DNA from: Amanita rubescens | Lineage: Eukaryota > Basidiomycota > Agaricomycetes > Agaricales > Amanitaceae | Direction: 5' to 3' | Length of the DNA stretch: 39,195 nucleotides | Assembly (NCBI GenBank): GCA_015039365.1 | Contig: WION01000496.1 | Coordinates: 1 to 39,195, forward strand | Shown here: positions 20,261 through 32,046 of the stretch, piece by piece | Position numbering within the stretch: position 1 is the stretch's first letter | Layout of the letters: each line of letters starts with the position of its first letter | Made by a program: the position numbers and the translations under genes | Notes under the pieces: model-generated | The model's input: the letters and a program-made list of their open reading frames with translations, nothing else | What the model was told of the DNA's origin: nothing | Database searches by the model: none

Positions 20261-21709
20261 CTAAGTCTTAACATTTATTTGGATAATCGAACGCGTGTTC
20301 CACAGACATTTTGATACGTCAAATCTCCGTTGAGCGGTGACTGGTATTGATTTGCGTGTTGACTTAAAGACTTCGGGATCTTATATGTTGAGATTTTCTA
20401 TGTATTAGAAAGTCTGGATCTCACCAATTTTTGCATAAATTATTTCTTCGTCTTCGCCGGCTTCAGCTAAAACTTGCGTCCTGTTGATAGCCATACTATA
20501 TAGCAACCAATCAAGTAGAGGGAAGGATGTCACTCACATAGGGTCCACAACCATGGAATGCCCGTGCTGAACCCGATTAGCTCATAATTCGCTTATACTG
20601 ACTGTTTGTTAAGGCGCGCTCATGTCTCGAGCAGGATTATATGTAAAACGAACACTTGATTATCGAGTGCTCTATAGATGATAATATAATTCAATGAAAA
20701 CTACGCGAAGAACATTAACATACCTGGCCTGTTGCAAAATTTTACAATGTAGGGGGCCAGTCACAGTATTAAAAGCAGTCGGATATATCAATAGTTGGCA
20801 ACCTTACAAAATCATAATTTAGCTGCGCACAGAAAATGTGTTGTGACAGAACATACCCTTTCTCGCCGCTATCATCGCCGGTTCGGGGAAGCGGAGATCG
20901 TAGCATATCCCAAGACCTATCCTAGCGAAATCTGTAAACGAATTACGAGAATCATTAGAACAACAAATACATAAAGAGTAGATCATGAAGTGTCACCTGT
21001 GCCGAATATCGCAAGTTCTTCATTTCCGGCGTCGAAGATATCACTCTCCTGCTCAAATTTTGTAGGAGCTATGATCTACGAGAGGTTTGGGTGACGTACT
21101 TTCAACGTAATCTTGTTACTCGGTATATCACCCTCGAACAAGTGGACCTTGTGATATAACGCAATCAGTTGTCCTATCATATACGATTCATGAAGAGCTT
21201 CCTAGGTCAATCTAATCTCACACCTTGTGGGTTATAGACAGTGGATGTGTTGTAGAGATCTTTGGAGTCGTCGTTGCTGTCTTTGCTTTTATTTTGGACA
21301 CGCTCTGAAATAGAACCTAGAGCGAAAAAGTTTATTATGTTGCGGAATGTTAACAATGGCCTGAATACCTCCCCTACGAGCCAGGTACGTGTCTCCATGG
21401 CAGCTCTAGCTAGTATCCTCACAGTCTCACTCGGAGAATTCAAGGCGTCGTAGGGTTTCTCGGGTGTATAGTCAATAACCTCTGAATAATCCTCCACTTG
21501 ACCATAAGGACAGTTGAATAATTCCTAATACAATGAGAGTTTGTTGTCGGGCGGTAGGTACGAGGACGCACGGGTAGCACTATGAGATCCGGTTTCAAGT
21601 TCCCGGCTGCGGCACGAAAAATCATATCCCGCGCCTTGCTCAGGTTAGCTTGTTTATTATCAAGGACGATGGTAAATGGTTTGAAGTGAGGAGGATCGTC
21701 GAGTCCCAT
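20261..21709 (-). pseudogene. decayed Nit2-type nitrilase (omega-amidase)
   Basis: Reading leftward, family blocks appear in order: [136 protein letters not shown], then TAQRRFDV near the stop at 20261. The Glu, Lys and Cys of the nitrilase triad all survive. The frame does not: about six residues are missing after FTIVL; the junction following TWLVG is two bases out of phase; the NPARDMSAP block lies one base out of frame with ALDNQVFV; and the AWGHS tryptophan is lost near 20560. Introns remain visible, so this is a decayed gene and not a retrocopy. Nit2 enzymes hydrolyse alpha-ketoglutaramate. A sequencing-error explanation would need several errors. Confidence 0.7.
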
Positions 21710-23107
21710 GGTTGCCTTTTGAGAGCTGGTTCAGCGTCTAGGCCGCTCAATCTACGTTGTCCTGAGCTGTTTCATGACCTTGATATATGCGGATGTCTAC
21801 TATCAGTTCTGGTTGATGGCGCTTCTCCATCCGGAACATATAGAATCGCCGGACAGGCCCATGGAACTTGAAACCGTGTTATGACACTGTTTCCAGAAAA
21901 CATATTTCAGTGTCAAGCGGGAACGAATGGCTTTCAGTAGTTGAAAGCATCGGAGACGTATCCCAACAGTTACAATGTGCGCTGATAAGAACAAGAACCT
22001 CGTGAGTTGATATGTGATGCAAGTTCATTGACACATATCTCGTAAGTTGGGTGAAATGAAACCTATTCTTTTTCAGAGTTATCTGTATGGAGACTGACGC
22101 ACGGTCACTTCATACCAAATGACATCCAAGGTTTTATGGGGATAATCTGATAGAATCTTATTCCTTGATTGAAGGTCCGCCCGACAGATGTCGATGGAGT
22201 GTGAGCATGATGCCGAATTCTTTAACAAGAAATACATATATGCCATGCTAGTGCCATTCAAAGAATCAAGCACGTGAATCGGTTCGAATGATTGAAGGAC
22301 TGCTATTATTGGTATTCAAAAGAGTAGTGTTGACCAACTAGTATACATGCAAAGCGTCTTCATGTGCTGCCTTCGTCTTGAAGATGTACACTCTATCCCA
22401 GCGACTGCATTTTAGACCGTAACCAAAAATATGGAAGATGCGCTATTCCTGACATTTCTGCTGCGGTCCTGGATCATGCCATCTCGATTGATCAGCGCCA
22501 GTATATTTCTGTTGCGTTGCGCATACACAGCTGGTGAACCGGTGACAGTTGACAGTTATTGCCATGACTCATCATGACAGGGTCGTGATATGCTAACCAC
22601 AAGCACTTAGTCGGCTCAGGACTATTCCGGTATTTTTTTATGAATACTGGAGCGAACTAAGTGATAGCTGCAAGGACGTAGCGTAGAATGCGTACTTGCG
22701 CGTGAGATGATTATGTTTTCGAATTTCGAGGCCTGTTAATAGAACATGAGATGAAAATCGAATCCCACCTATTCCAGGACTAGCATGGGCACCGTCAACG
22801 CCGCAAATAATTATAAATGCAACGGGTCAAACCTTAAAAACGCGGCCCTAGACATGCTGAGTTCGACGAGAGATTCATGCAATGGATCGATTATTCGTGC
22901 AAAGATTGTGAGGCGTCAAGCTCAGGCTCAGATAGAGAGAAAGTACAGGGGGCGGCGCGGAAGAGCTGGGAAACTTAGCGGGGAAGAAAGGCGAATAGAA
23001 GAATGAGAACACGTGACCATGGGAAATTGAGCGATGTTCAGTAGAATCGGTAAAAGAACTCAAGTCAAGAGGTCCAGCTGTGAGGGAGGCGTGCACTAGC
23101 ACCAACA
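21710..23107. other. intergenic, no gene recognised
   Basis: Between the nitrilase remnant and the Num1-like gene. Short leftward frames at 21803-21994 and 22079-22273 have no family resemblance. The last 100-200 bp should hold the Num1-like promoter and 5' untranslated region. Confidence 0.45.
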
Positions 23108-26100
23108 ATGGGTTCCTCCTCAGACGGGCTCCATACCCTGCCCGAATACCCTCAAAATTCTCTCTCGTCTGCAGGAGACATGCGTTTCTACCTTCAGAAC
23201 CTCCTAGACAGCAAGGAAAAGCAGCTCCAACAGGCGGGTACTCTGGGCCAGCGGGTCTTGGCACAGCAAATGGAGCTAGAAGAACGTATAAGACAGCTCC
23301 AGGAACTCGAAGCAGACAAGTCAGACGATGACGAACTTGAACCGGACGTGAGCGACAGATACCGAGAATTGGCAGACTCCATTATGGCTTGGGATGCCGA
23401 GAATGCCCAGCTTTCAAGCGCTTTTGGTGCAAGTCTAAAGGTGTGTGGTCGCCACGTTTGTTGCTCTTAATTAATCACTCCTTCGACTCTAGCGGTCAGC
23501 CGCTGCAAAATCTTCACCACCCTTCAACTTCACGGACCTGCCTCATGAAAACCTGACGGCCTCTGCTGAACCTGATCGGTCCACCAAAGCTTCTTCTGCA
23601 ACAAGCACGTCAGCCGCGGCTCAGTCACGTCGTGCTAAAAATGCTGCCCACCGTGCAGACGACGTCGGTATGTCACACGCCCTGATTGTCCTGTGAATTT
23701 CAAACTGACGTACCGCGCGAATTGCAGAGTTTGCTTTTGAAATTGGCAGTGGCTTGCTAACGGAAGTTCGTCGGCTACAAAGTTTACTAGGCGAACGCGA
23801 CAAGGCTATCCAGGACATTAAGGAAGAAAAAGATGATCTCGAAAAAACGGTGGACAACCTCAAAACGGCCCTTCGTCAGCAAGAGCAATCCGCTGGTCGG
23901 TCTTATATCAATGGAGACGTTAACATGACTGACTTGATTTTGTTAAAGATAAATTCAAGGAGGAAAATTGGAACTTGGAGGTCACAATACAAGAGCTGCG
24001 AACCCAGTTCGCGGACTCTGTCACCACGAATGCTCGTCTCGAGTCTGATCACAAGCGTATCAACAAACTTCTCGCTGCCTCCCGCGACGCTGCTGACACT
24101 CACCAAAACGAGTCAGAGCGGGTTGGGAAACTCTATGAAGAGTTGAAGCTCAAGCACGAGAATGACATGGCCATAGCTAGAAAGAATACGGCAGCCCATG
24201 CTAGAGAAAAGAATGAGCTGTCGCAGACCATTGACTCCTTGAAAGCGGACTTGACTCGCGCCACTCGCCGATTCGGTGGACGTTCGCCTCTAACGCCGGG
24301 TGGTCCTGAACAAGGAGATGGATTCCTTACACCTGCTCACGATATGGATCATAGCGATATCTTCACAGGTGGCTCAACAAGACGTCGGAACAAGTTGGAC
24401 ATCACCGGGGTCTTTGCTGTCGATGATTTCGGCGAACTTCTAGATAGGGATGACTCACCCGAGCCATCTCCAATCAAGGGCACCTTCCCGGCGTCTAATC
24501 ACCCCAGCAGTGAGATCGAAGCTTTGCAGAAACGTCTGGCCCATGCACAACGACAGATCAATACGCTCAAAGGTACATTAACGAAGGAGAAGCAGATGCG
24601 CCTCGAACTCCATAACAAGCTTAATGCCCCTGTTGTACGCTCGGACTCCGAAGAAGATGCCAATGAGCAAGATGCGCGCGGAAACAGACGTCTGACGCCT
24701 TTCAGAGTCGGTGGTCGTGGACGAGGCTTTAGCTCCGGTAACAGAGGCATGACTCTGATGCAGAGGTTGGGAATGGCCACCAGCAGTCCTGTTGCTTCAT
24801 ACGCAGACTACGGCGATGAAGATATCAACGGCGAAGAGATTCCACAAGCGTCCCATGTGCCGTCTATAGTCCATCGACATGATGACGACGATGAAGTTGC
24901 AGAGTTCTTTGGCTCTAAGCAAAGCAAGGTTCAGCAGCCAAGCGAGGAAGCACCAGAGCAGCCTCAATCGAACCGTACGAGCGTTGCTTCCGTTACTTCT
25001 GTAGAAGGAATGGATCCTCAGTTTGCTAACGTTCTCAAACGTGTACCATCCAATGGTTCTTCGTATGGAAGCCCATTGCGTCAATCTGTTCTCAACCGAT
25101 CTGCACGTGGAAGGGGCGCCATGAACCTGAGAAGATCCCGAGGTGGGGTTCCATTCAAAGATGGGGCTCGCCCACCTTCGCTGGTAGACCCACCTGATAT
25201 TCTCGCTGCGGAACTAAGCGGTTTGATGGGCGCGGAGAGTACACCGTTGAAGGTTCTCGATATACCTGAAGAAGACGAGTTTAGGGAATTCCGCAAAGAA
25301 CTCGTTGAATTTGGCTGCCAGACCGAGGACATGGAAGACCAGACCCCTGAACCAAAGTCTATCGCTGCCGAATTAGGCATCCAGGTCGACTTGGAGCCAG
25401 TTCCTGAGCAACCAAAGGTCGAGCTTGTAGAGATGTCCACGCAAACAGAGCCGGAACCCACACCTTTCGTGATTGAGCACAGCGAGTTCGGCGTCCAATG
25501 CTCGTTTGTTGAACCCTTGCCTGTCAAACCTGTGTTGCTGGATGTAGCTATCGAGACGGAGACACCTGCACAAGCTGAAACTCAGACCCTCGAGCTAACG
25601 TATGCAGACAGTAAACGGACGACAATCACGTCGCCGGACCTATACTCCCGTTCGGCTAACACCAGCTCTTCCTCGTCTGATGCTACTGTCATTAGGCAGT
25701 TCCTCGCTATTCCAGATGTCGAGGATGACCTGGATGAAGGTGAAGAGACGGAGACTGGTGCAGATACGGAGAACGAGGGAGAAACTGACGCTGATAACTA
25801 TTTCGATGCCCGAAGTATCTCGATGTTGACACCCGCGAGCGAAAGCCGCGACGACTTCCATTCAGTCATGACTGTGACAGACAACGGCTACTCTGATGGC
25901 TCCGACTCCGACGGTGACGATGACGACTCCGACGAGAGCATCAAAGCATCGCGGCTAAACAGTACCATCAGTCTATTGGACTCTGTTTCGTCTTCTGTTT
26001 TGGAGAGGTCATTCAGCGATGCAGTGATCATGGCGGAAGAGACACCCAAGTCGTACAGCACCGTCTGTGTTTCGGCTGACCTGTATGTTGAGAAGGAACC

Positions 26101-28119
26101 CGAGAAGGTGTATATTGTTCCTCCAAAACCCGAATCAAAAGAGATGTCCATTCAGACGGACGAATGGTTACCACCTCTTCCAATCCTTTCTACGACTCCC
26201 ATCTCTCCTTCCCCGACATCATTCCGCACACAACATCAATTCCAATTTATCCCGCCGCCGCCACCCTCTGCTGCCCCCTCTTCTGGCTCAATATCAAATG
26301 GAACATCACAAGTACCCGCAAACGTCTCCCTTTCTCGAACCCGTTCGTCTGCTTCTGACCGCAGACAATCTATTGAGAGTGCGATATCCTCCATCAATGC
26401 CGTTGTTAACGCTCTCAACAATGACGAGACTCGCACTCGACCCGCCACTGCCTTGGGTGTTGTCGATAGATCCAAGCCACCAACGATGATTCTACCTCCT
26501 CCTCCCCGCGCCCCCCCTCCGCCGAACACCATGCTTCCTCCATCATTCATACCAGAGAGGAAGTCCCGCGAGGTGCCACCTCCGCGCCCATCGTCACCAC
26601 CCCCACCCGAACTCGTACGCGCTGCCACGCCAGTTGGTGGAATGTATGGACCAAAGAGTAATCTTGCATTGCGGTCCCATGGATCGAGCGTGCCACCTTC
26701 CCAGACTGGTCTCAAACAGCCACCTTCAACGAGCAGCTTCCGTTCTACCGGAAATGCACAAATTCACTATGCCAATGGTCTGTCCGCACACAGCATCCGG
26801 GAGCGTTCGAATCCCTCTTCTGCTGCTTCTCCAAGATCCAGTGTATCGTCCGAGCGTGACCTCGCTATATTTGAACAATCGAGGTCTCCTCGCTCTGAAC
26901 CACCAACGACTCCCAACAAGTCAGCAGATATAACGCCACGCGCCCATCACGTACCAAATGGCGATTCCAGGCAGACTACGGATCCTGTGGTTATTCATGC
27001 CATCACTCAGACTATGATTGGAGAGTTCCTGTACAAATACACGCGTCGCACTATCGGTAAAGGTCACGGAGAGCGCCGACATCTCAGGTTCTTCTGGGTA
27101 CACCCTTATACGAAGACTTTATATTGGAGCTCTGCCGATCCCGGCTCATCCAATGTGACAGAGTCCATGGCAAAGAGCGGTATGTTACGGTTATGATGTC
27201 TACATGTCGTAGAAACTGACGGTGTTTTGCAGCATATATTGAGGGCGTCCGATCGGTCTTGGACCCCAATCCTATGCCTCCCGGTTTGTACCAGTATAGT
27301 GTGATAGTGTCTACACCACAAAGGGAGATGAAGATCACTTGTCCAACCAAGGAACGCCATGATATCTGGTTCAACGTGAGTATCGTTATATCGTGAAGAC
27401 AGTCAAATTTATTTTTGATGTAGGCACTCAAATATCTATTGGCCCGACCTACTCCTCCTACTGCCACCTCGGGCGTGCAAGAGAGCCCGGCACCGCTCAG
27501 CGATTACGTTACAGATGATGAACGTCAAGGTTTACATACCTCACCGCAAAGCCAGAGGAGCGTACGTAGTGTACAAAAGAGCGAACAATGGACAAGTACA
27601 CCTCGTGGTCAGCGAAGTCGATCGCAGCTCTCTGCCGGAGGCTCTATCGGGAAACGCTCCGGGACACCAGCGTTAGAATATCTACGATGGAACGGCCTCG
27701 AAAGTCCATATAGCCCGACCAAATCGTTCGTGAGCGTTCCAGGAAGGGACGACGATGAGGTTCTAGACTTTGAGTTGCACGGGGACTCGCTGTCTGATGA
27801 TGGGTTTGAGGGACTGGAGAATGTCAGGGCATGCTGTGATGGCAGACACACCGTCGGCCACTCTAATAAACATCATCATCACCATCACCACCATCATGCG
27901 CAGAATCAGCAACCACCGACAATGGTTGATCGACGCAAAAGCAAAGATCACCAACTCCTAGATCCTCGTCATGAAATCGCACGTCCTGCTTCACCATCGA
28001 CTTGGTCGTTCCGCTCGCGCGCTGGCAGCACACATTCTAATGAAGGTGGCAGTGGCCTATTTTCCCTCCGCTTTGGCTCTCGTCGATCCGCGAAGAACTC
28101 GGTAACCACACATGACTAA
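23108..28119 (+). CDS. NUM1: Num1/ApsA/Mcp5-like cortical anchor, coiled coil plus PH domain
   Basis: Six exons: 23108..23440, 23493..23667, 23728..23895, 23949..27179, 27233..27375, 27424..28119; 1581 residues, all junctions in phase. Residues about 20-300 are heptad-rich coiled coil (MRFYLQNLLDSKEKQLQQA, LLTEVRRLQSLLGERDKAI). A long disordered, acidic and proline-rich middle follows. A PH domain of the Mcp5/Num1 class lies at about 1240-1357 (ITQTMIGEFLYKYTRR, RHLRFFWVHPYTKTLYW, KERHDIWFN). Num1-type proteins sit at the cell cortex through the PH domain, capture dynein and pull nuclei or mitochondria. The middle has repeated QT-type motifs (CQTE 682, TQTE 723, TQTL 770, IQTD 960). A nine-histidine run near residue 1499 is probably a CAT/CAC microsatellite. 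The tail is Ser/Arg-rich. The ATG chosen opens the coiled coil. Confidence 0.9.
27869..27897 (+). repeat. histidine-encoding CAT/CAC microsatellite
   Basis: A run of CAT and CAC codons in the C-terminal tail of the Num1-like protein encodes nine histidines. Likely length-variable between strains. Confidence 0.8.
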
Positions 28120-28492
28120 TTAGAGTGCTTGCAATATCGCTTGATTGAATGTTGCCATCTTCCCTGATCGTATCTACTTCACCGTCGCTATTTTCTTTTT
28201 CTTGTTTTCAGTCTCTCTTTTTCACTGCTCCCACGTTACCATCCCTCATAATGACACTCGTAACACATCACTCTCTTTTATAATCTTGTGCTATTTGTCA
28301 ATTCTGTGCGAAACAAAGACATTCCTTTAATACCCGCTCTACATTCCAACTGTGACAGCTCGAACAACGGAAAAAGCTGATATGCTTTCATAGGAAACAA
28401 ATTTCATAATTGACTAATACTACCATGGTGAACCGCGAAGGCTAGGTGTCCCACTTAAAGAGTTTCCTGAATCTAGCTATAGATTATCAGTA
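28120..28492. other. convergent 3' region
   Basis: Between the ends of the Num1-like gene and SEC24. T-rich tract at 28185-28220, no gene. Confidence 0.5.
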
Positions 28493-31400
28493 TCATGGCA
28501 ATGCAATTGAAAATAAAACGTTACGCACGGTACTGGTTATTTGACGGTGTAAGACAGTAAGATCTGAGCAAACGGAGATGAGATGTTGGACCAATTGAAG
28601 CCATTCATTATACATACAGTCTAAGAACGAATTGACCCCATTATTCTGATCTTCAACAAGCATATCGCTGAATTCAATCTCAACGGCGTCCAAGTTTTGA
28701 CGGGCAATTAAGAGTTTTGTACGCCGATGACGTTGCGCTTCTCGATAGGCAATGATATTTCTAACCTGGGTGGAAAAACGTGTTTCCAGTACGGGCAGCT
28801 CATGCTAAAAATGTAAATTGAGTATGTACATGCCGCCGGCTTAGATAGGGCTTACTAGATGTGGATCCAACTTCATGAAATCATCAACGCCGAACAAATC
28901 GCCCAGGATCTTTGGTGAGGCACTAGCACCAATCCAAATTATCACCATTTCCTCGTTATCTGCGTCATTAGTATAATACTCTGAAAAAAGGGAAAACGAA
29001 ATACCCATTAGATATAAGCCATGGCCTTCCATATAAATATGACTTGCCCGCATTGCCGACGGAATTTCGATTCTGCCAGTGACGGGATCCGGGAGGGCGA
29101 TGTCGTCACTAAGGTCATGAAGGGCGATAACACATGGATATAAATTATAAATCAGGCTTCGCAAGTTCATCGATAGTGCACGGTGCGCATGATAATTTCG
29201 CACGTCGGAGGAGACCAGACGACCTATTCCCTTGAACAGGACGAGTTTTCAATAAATTTTGGATGCAAACCTTTTAAAGGTTTTGTTTTGATGGCAGCCA
29301 GCGTGAAAGCCGCAAGAGCTCGATAAGCCTCTGGTATGATTAGCTGGGGCACGAATGTCGTAAACGTCGTAATGTATTTTGAACCATAAAGCTCACCTGG
29401 GAGGTGCGCGTCCCTGAGACACATTTGTTACGATAACCAATAAGAATGGATGAACATTGTTCCGTCATTTCCTCACGGATTGTCAACGTTTTTTTGCGCG
29501 CCATGGACGAGATGGCTTTATGAATCTCCGTATTAGTAAGGGGTCCCAAGAGCGCTCATCACGGAAAAGGCACACCTTGACGGAACATGTACGCAATGGT
29601 GGCATCCATGTCAGCGTATCGAAATACGTTGCCGGCTAGCTCGACTACAGGCATAGCGAGGTTGCATACACGAACTCTTCGTTGACCAGAGACCGTCGTA
29701 TAGAGAATAGCCGCTTGGATATGTGCATACTCTCGTAAATCAAGGCTGCCAGTGTGCTCTAGGCTAGCCGTGATCCCCTTGTCTGCGTCCAAAACACCGA
29801 ACTCGATATCAGTTGGAGATCGTTGTAAAAAGTTGCCCAGATAGGTAGAAACGCGTAACCCTGCGGAAGGTTAATGAGAAAAGACTAACCAATCTAATGA
29901 CCCACCCTTTGAGCACCGTACTTTCATGGTACAATTATATCCCTGATTACGCCTAACCAATCGCTGCAGTTGCGAGCCAAGGATATCAGAATCGTTCGCA
30001 AAGTCAAAGCGTGGATGATAATATAGATCTCCACCCGATATTGTAGCAACAACGCCTAAGTAATAGTTAGTTCATAATAAGCGTTCTTAAGACTAGAATG
30101 AATCATACCAATCGAGCCAATATCCATGAATTTAGTTGGTGCAAGGAACATGTGTACGCCGACACCTTCGTCAACGCATTCCTCGCCAATGGTACTCCAA
30201 ATCATATCGCGCGGTCGGTACAGTGTCTTTTCTTTGTCAGTGTTGTAGAGGTCTGATTCGGGCGGTTGCCCATGCAACGCTCCCGGACCAAGTGACGGCA
30301 TATTGCACTGGAACAAGACAAGCTGACCACCCCGACCAGCCTTGTTACGATGTCAATATCAGCATGAAGTTAAATTTGGGGATGCGCACCAACATGGATA
30401 GGGAACCCCTTATGACAGCACTCAACGCAGTATCTCGAACGACTGTGGTCCCGAACCTCTCGGGCAACGCAACAAGCAGGGACTCCACAGAAGAACTGAG
30501 TGTTATCAATCAGGCAAGTCAGGAAATGAGACCATGGGTCATTTACCGACTCTCTAGAGGATCGATAAAAAGCCCTTCATACGAAGGCGCAAACATCTCG
30601 TCTATGTCTGACACGACAAGCATGGAAGTGACATCTGACTAGTAAGCGATTAAAACGAACCAGTCTATGTCTCGTAAACACTCACTGAGAATGTATAAAA
30701 GTGGACCGTATGATCAAATGTTATTATGGCCAGCCGGCTTTCTGGAGGAAAACACGGCTCAAGCGACATATCCGCATCTCCGAAAAGAACACGACGGATG
30801 GCATCACATGCACTCTTCAAAAACCCGGTCGTGACAGAGTCATGCGATACATCGATGGCGAAGATGTAGTTCATGGGCATCGGTGGTCTTGAACCAGTTT
30901 GCGATAGCCCCACTTGCAGATAGGATGTCGATAGCCCTTTTCGAGGATTCTGGGCCCAGTAGTCCTCAGGTACAACGAAATCGACAATCCCTCTATTCAA
31001 CTCTGGTCGCTCCAGGTGATCAAGTCTCATGAGGTTTGCATCCAAATTTGAGAAATACTGAGGTGCGACTGAACAACGCAGCGTGTGAGTGGCCGCCTTT
31101 TACGTTAGAATATGCATAGTACAGACCTTCTGTTTCAAATGAACACAAGTTACATTTCCACCTGTTACCACCCGCAACCCACTTGCACCATGGATTCACA
31201 TACCCTCTACACTTGTTACATCGTGGAGGACCACCTTCAACCACAACAAGCGGTATTGGCTCCTCTTCGGGGTCAAGTTCTGCGAATGGGTGAATAACGG
31301 TCGCAAGAGGAATCCCACATTCATTTGCTAGCCGGGATGTGTTGGGCACGTTCCACGTTGAGACACGAATGAATTTGGGTGACGCGTTCCCTAAAGCACT

Positions 31401-31701
31401 GCTAAGCCGACCAATGACAGAAGACTCGACAATGTGTAAAACCTTGATCTACGGCTATGAAGTCGCTAGTGCTAAGTGGTGCATGCGCCCCCGGAAGAGT
31501 CGTGTATGTTTTGTCTGTCCAGTTATGTCGGTCAAGTTCGATGGCCTCGATTGGTGACGGTATTTGATTGGCATTAATATGTGGTCTAAAGCCTAGAACA
31601 AAAGTGAAAGACATATTCCCAGTGCATTTCGATAGCATACCTGGTAGGCTCGCTCCTGCAGAGTGTGGTGGTTGAGGAATATGGGTTGGGTGAGCATACA
31701 T
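28493..31701 (-). CDS. SEC24: Sec24, COPII cargo-adaptor subunit
   Basis: Fifteen exons on the minus strand: 31701..31641, 31592..31443, 31390..31127, 31068..30686, 30638..30547, 30495..30390, 30340..30109, 30055..29906, 29860..29576, 29515..29397, 29343..29271, 29223..29005, 28959..28856, 28804..28618, 28563..28493. They join in phase to 831 residues. Start [16 protein letters not shown] is the fungal Sec24 beginning. The zinc finger is RCNKC...WKCNLC. The trunk domain has [14 protein letters not shown] and [10 protein letters not shown]. The beta-sandwich has FDFANDSDI and FRYADMD, and the helical part [11 protein letters not shown]. The gelsolin-like end has [10 protein letters not shown] and [13 protein letters not shown]. 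Sec24 pairs with Sec23 on the ER membrane to select cargo for COPII vesicles. Upstream in-frame ATG at 31731 is possible but the MYAHP start fits the family. Length is somewhat short for fungal Sec24, mainly from a short N-terminus. Confidence 0.93.
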
Positions 31702-32046
31702 CTCGCATGCCGTTACAGTCACTAGCACCACTACTACGTCAAAGTGTACTTTTGTTTGCCCGCAAAAAGAAACAAATAGTATTGCCTGTAGCGATACAGA
31801 TATCCCAACATCCAGGGAATGTACCAGTAAAATACTACGTCATCATAAAACACAGAGGGAATAAAGCGCGAGAACGAAACCGAAAGAACGAACGAACCAG
31901 AATACCACTGCTACAGTGATTCACTATCATGATACACGTTATAACCAAACATCAAAAATGCCATCTAGGGCTGATGCCAATAAATCCAATATGCGTTTTA
32001 GGTGTTGGATGACCGGTAAAAGTATAGGGAGCGTCGAAAGTCCAAA
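31702..32046. other. SEC24 promoter / phosphodiesterase 3' region
   Basis: Both flanking genes point left, so this 345-bp gap holds the end of the phosphodiesterase transcript and the SEC24 promoter. No further gene seen. Confidence 0.45.
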
